Shown: in pieces, positions 62,961 to 64,000 of the stretch
Position numbering within the stretch: the stretch's first letter is position 1
How the letters are laid out: every line of letters begins with the position of its first letter
From: Tritrichomonas musculus
Lineage: Eukaryota > Parabasalia > Tritrichomonadida > Tritrichomonadidae
Reading direction: 5' to 3'
Assembly: GCA_039105265.1 (NCBI GenBank)
Contig: JAPFFF010000012.1
Location: 4,712,001 to 4,776,000 of the forward strand
DNA length: 64,000 nt
Made by a program: the position numbers and the translations under genes
Notes under the pieces: model-generated
Told to the model about the DNA's origin: nothing
Seen by the model: only the letters and a program-made list of their open reading frames with translations
The model's database searches: none

Positions 62961-62978
62961 TTTCATATCACATGTCAA
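62961..62978 (+). promoter_or_regulatory. Candidate promoter element TTTCATATCACATGTCAA
   Basis: Identical to the word at 44693-44710. It ends 12 bp before the ATG at 62991, and TTCAA abuts the ATG in both genes. Confidence 0.5.
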
Positions 62979-62990
62979 TTTAAAATTCAA

Positions 62991-64000
62991 ATGAATATTT
63001 CAGAATTTATCGCTCAAAAAAAGGAATTATATGCTGTCATTTTAAATTTTATTGAAAATAAAAATAATTCAGATGATTCAAGTCAAGAAACAACAAATTT
63101 TTTAGATACTCACCAAATTCGAGATAATAAAGAAGATATGAGACTGCTGCTTCATCTTATAGTAAAGATAACCAATAACCATCACAGGGATTCCAATTTT
63201 CTCAGCAAAATCAAAAAACTTCTTCAATCTTTGGAACAAGATATCAAACAAACTTTCTCAAATCTGGAGATTTTTGATTTATTTAAAAAGAGCAAAATTC
63301 TTCTTCTATATCTTTTTGAGATGAAAATAGTTACTGTTGATGAGACGATTGCTGCTTTTATGCTTAAAAAAAGTGACTCTTCACTCTCAAAATTTTTTTA
63401 CAATGAAATCAAACCGTTTACTGACGATAGAAATTCAAAGGCAATTGAAAAAGAGCTATCGGCTAGCAATGCATTCAAAAATTTTGAAGAAAACCGCCAA
63501 AAAGGTGAAAATGAGTCAATTTTGTGTGAACTGATTCGAAGAGATTCAATTGATGAGTTCACTTCACATGTATCAGAAAACAAACTGTCACTTTCAAGTA
63601 AAATAAAACTGTCACTTTTTGAGACCAATCCTTTTTTGATCAAGAAAAAAGAGCCGACTTTAATTGAGTACTCAGCATTCTATGGATCTATTCAAATTTT
63701 CAAATATTTACAACAAAATAAAATTGAATTGAAACCGTCACTTTGGCTCTACGCAATTCATTCAAACAACATTGACTTGATTCGCCTTCTTGATGAAAAC
63801 AAAATCGAACCTGATGACAAAACATTCAATGAATGCCTGAAAGAATCAATCAAGTGTCACCATCGTGAAATGACTAAAATAATCAACGACCATTTATCCT
63901 CTCAAAAAGATAATGACGGTTACAAATCGAATTTACTTTATTACTGTTTCCATTATTACAATTTTCCACAATTTCCTTCTGACTTTATTAGTGACAAATT
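62991..64000 (+). CDS. DUF3447/ankyrin protein, N-terminal part (runs off the window)
   Basis: Open from ATG 62991 to the window end (336 full codons). The helical N-terminus (MNISEFIAQKKELYAVILNF) and later segments (CELIRRDSIDEFTSHV, IEYSAFYGSIQIFKYLQQNKIELKPSLWLYAIHSNNIDLIRLLDENKI, CLKESIKCHHREMTKII) align directly with the protein at 26382-28694 (CEIIRKDSIEEFITYV, IKYAAFFGSVQIFKYLYQNNVKQHPSLWIYAAHS, CFEESIKCHHNDFSNYI). It lacks that protein's acidic Asp/Asn tract. The ankyrin array should follow outside the window. It has its own promoter word at 62961. Confidence 0.85.
   Translation, partial: MNISEFIAQKKELYAVILNFIENKNNSDDSSQETTNFLDTHQIRDNKEDMRLLLHLIVKITNNHHRDSNFLSKIKKLLQSLEQDIKQTFSNLEIFDLFKKSKILLLYLFEMKIVTVDETIAAFMLKKSDSSLSKFFYNEIKPFTDDRNSKAIEKELSASNAFKNFEENRQKGENESILCELIRRDSIDEFTSHVSENKLSLSSKIKLSLFETNPFLIKKKEPTLIEYSAFYGSIQIFKYLQQNKIELKPSLWLYAIHSNNIDLIRLLDENKIEPDDKTFNECLKESIKCHHREMTKIINDHLSSQKDNDGYKSNLLYYCFHYYNFPQFPSDFISDK

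Overview
The window reads as nuclear DNA of a parabasalid protist, most like Tritrichomonas or Trichomonas. It is very AT-rich and its genes are almost all free of recognisable introns. Gene families typical of trichomonads are present: BspA-like leucine-rich proteins, DUF3447/ankyrin proteins, Myb regulators, Sel1-repeat kinases, AIG1 GTPases and papain-type proteases. It also holds eukaryotic tRNA genes, ARF and Rab GTPases and the ciliary protein IFT88. I cannot fix the species from sequence alone.

Layout: 0-12 kb holds the N-terminus of a DUSP-containing deubiquitinase (minus strand, cut by the window edge), an amino-acid permease, a TPT/SLC35-type transporter, a two-repeat Myb protein and tRNA-Arg(CCT). 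From 12 to 20 kb lies a mobile-DNA region: a long terminal-repeat-like arm, an orphan coiled-coil ORF, remnants of several DNA transposases (Tc1/mariner-like, pogo/CENP-B-like and an unplaced DDE type with a SANT tail) and tRNA-Ile. From 20 to 38 kb come a 1428-residue pseudokinase with 21 Sel1 repeats, tRNA-Thr, tRNA-Lys, a DUF3447/ankyrin protein, ARF, Rab, a secreted or membrane BspA-like protein and a coiled-coil protein. From 38 to 50 kb are an ankyrin gene whose repeats are separated by AT-rich spacers, a broken AIG1 GTPase, a probable ciliary group (IFT88, a two-TM protein, an STPG/SHIPPO-repeat protein) and a Ser/Lys-Asp-rich protein with a discoidin-like C-terminus. From 50 to 64 kb are a decayed kinase/BspA pseudogene, the second inverted-repeat arm, a papain-like cysteine protease, a hAT-like non-autonomous element, a PPP-family phosphatase, two tandem non-coding units bounded by a tRNA-Phe 3'-end sequence with a large minisatellite, the intact tRNA-Phe, and the start of another DUF3447/ankyrin gene.

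Three structures stand out. (1) At 38.5-40.3 kb, uninterrupted ankyrin repeats, six of them exactly 93 bp, are separated by eight AT-rich spacers, always at the same point of the repeat. Half of the spacers would break the frame if translated. (2) Two nearly identical ~370-400 bp inverted repeats with an hAT-like CAGGG end bracket 41 kb of mostly host genes. (3) A repeat system at 59.6-62.75 kb is punctuated by exact copies of the last 15 nt of the adjacent tRNA-Phe gene, as a tRNA-targeted element would be. Several smaller non-autonomous DNA elements with visible inverted repeats, two of them with perfect 8-bp target duplications, lie between genes.
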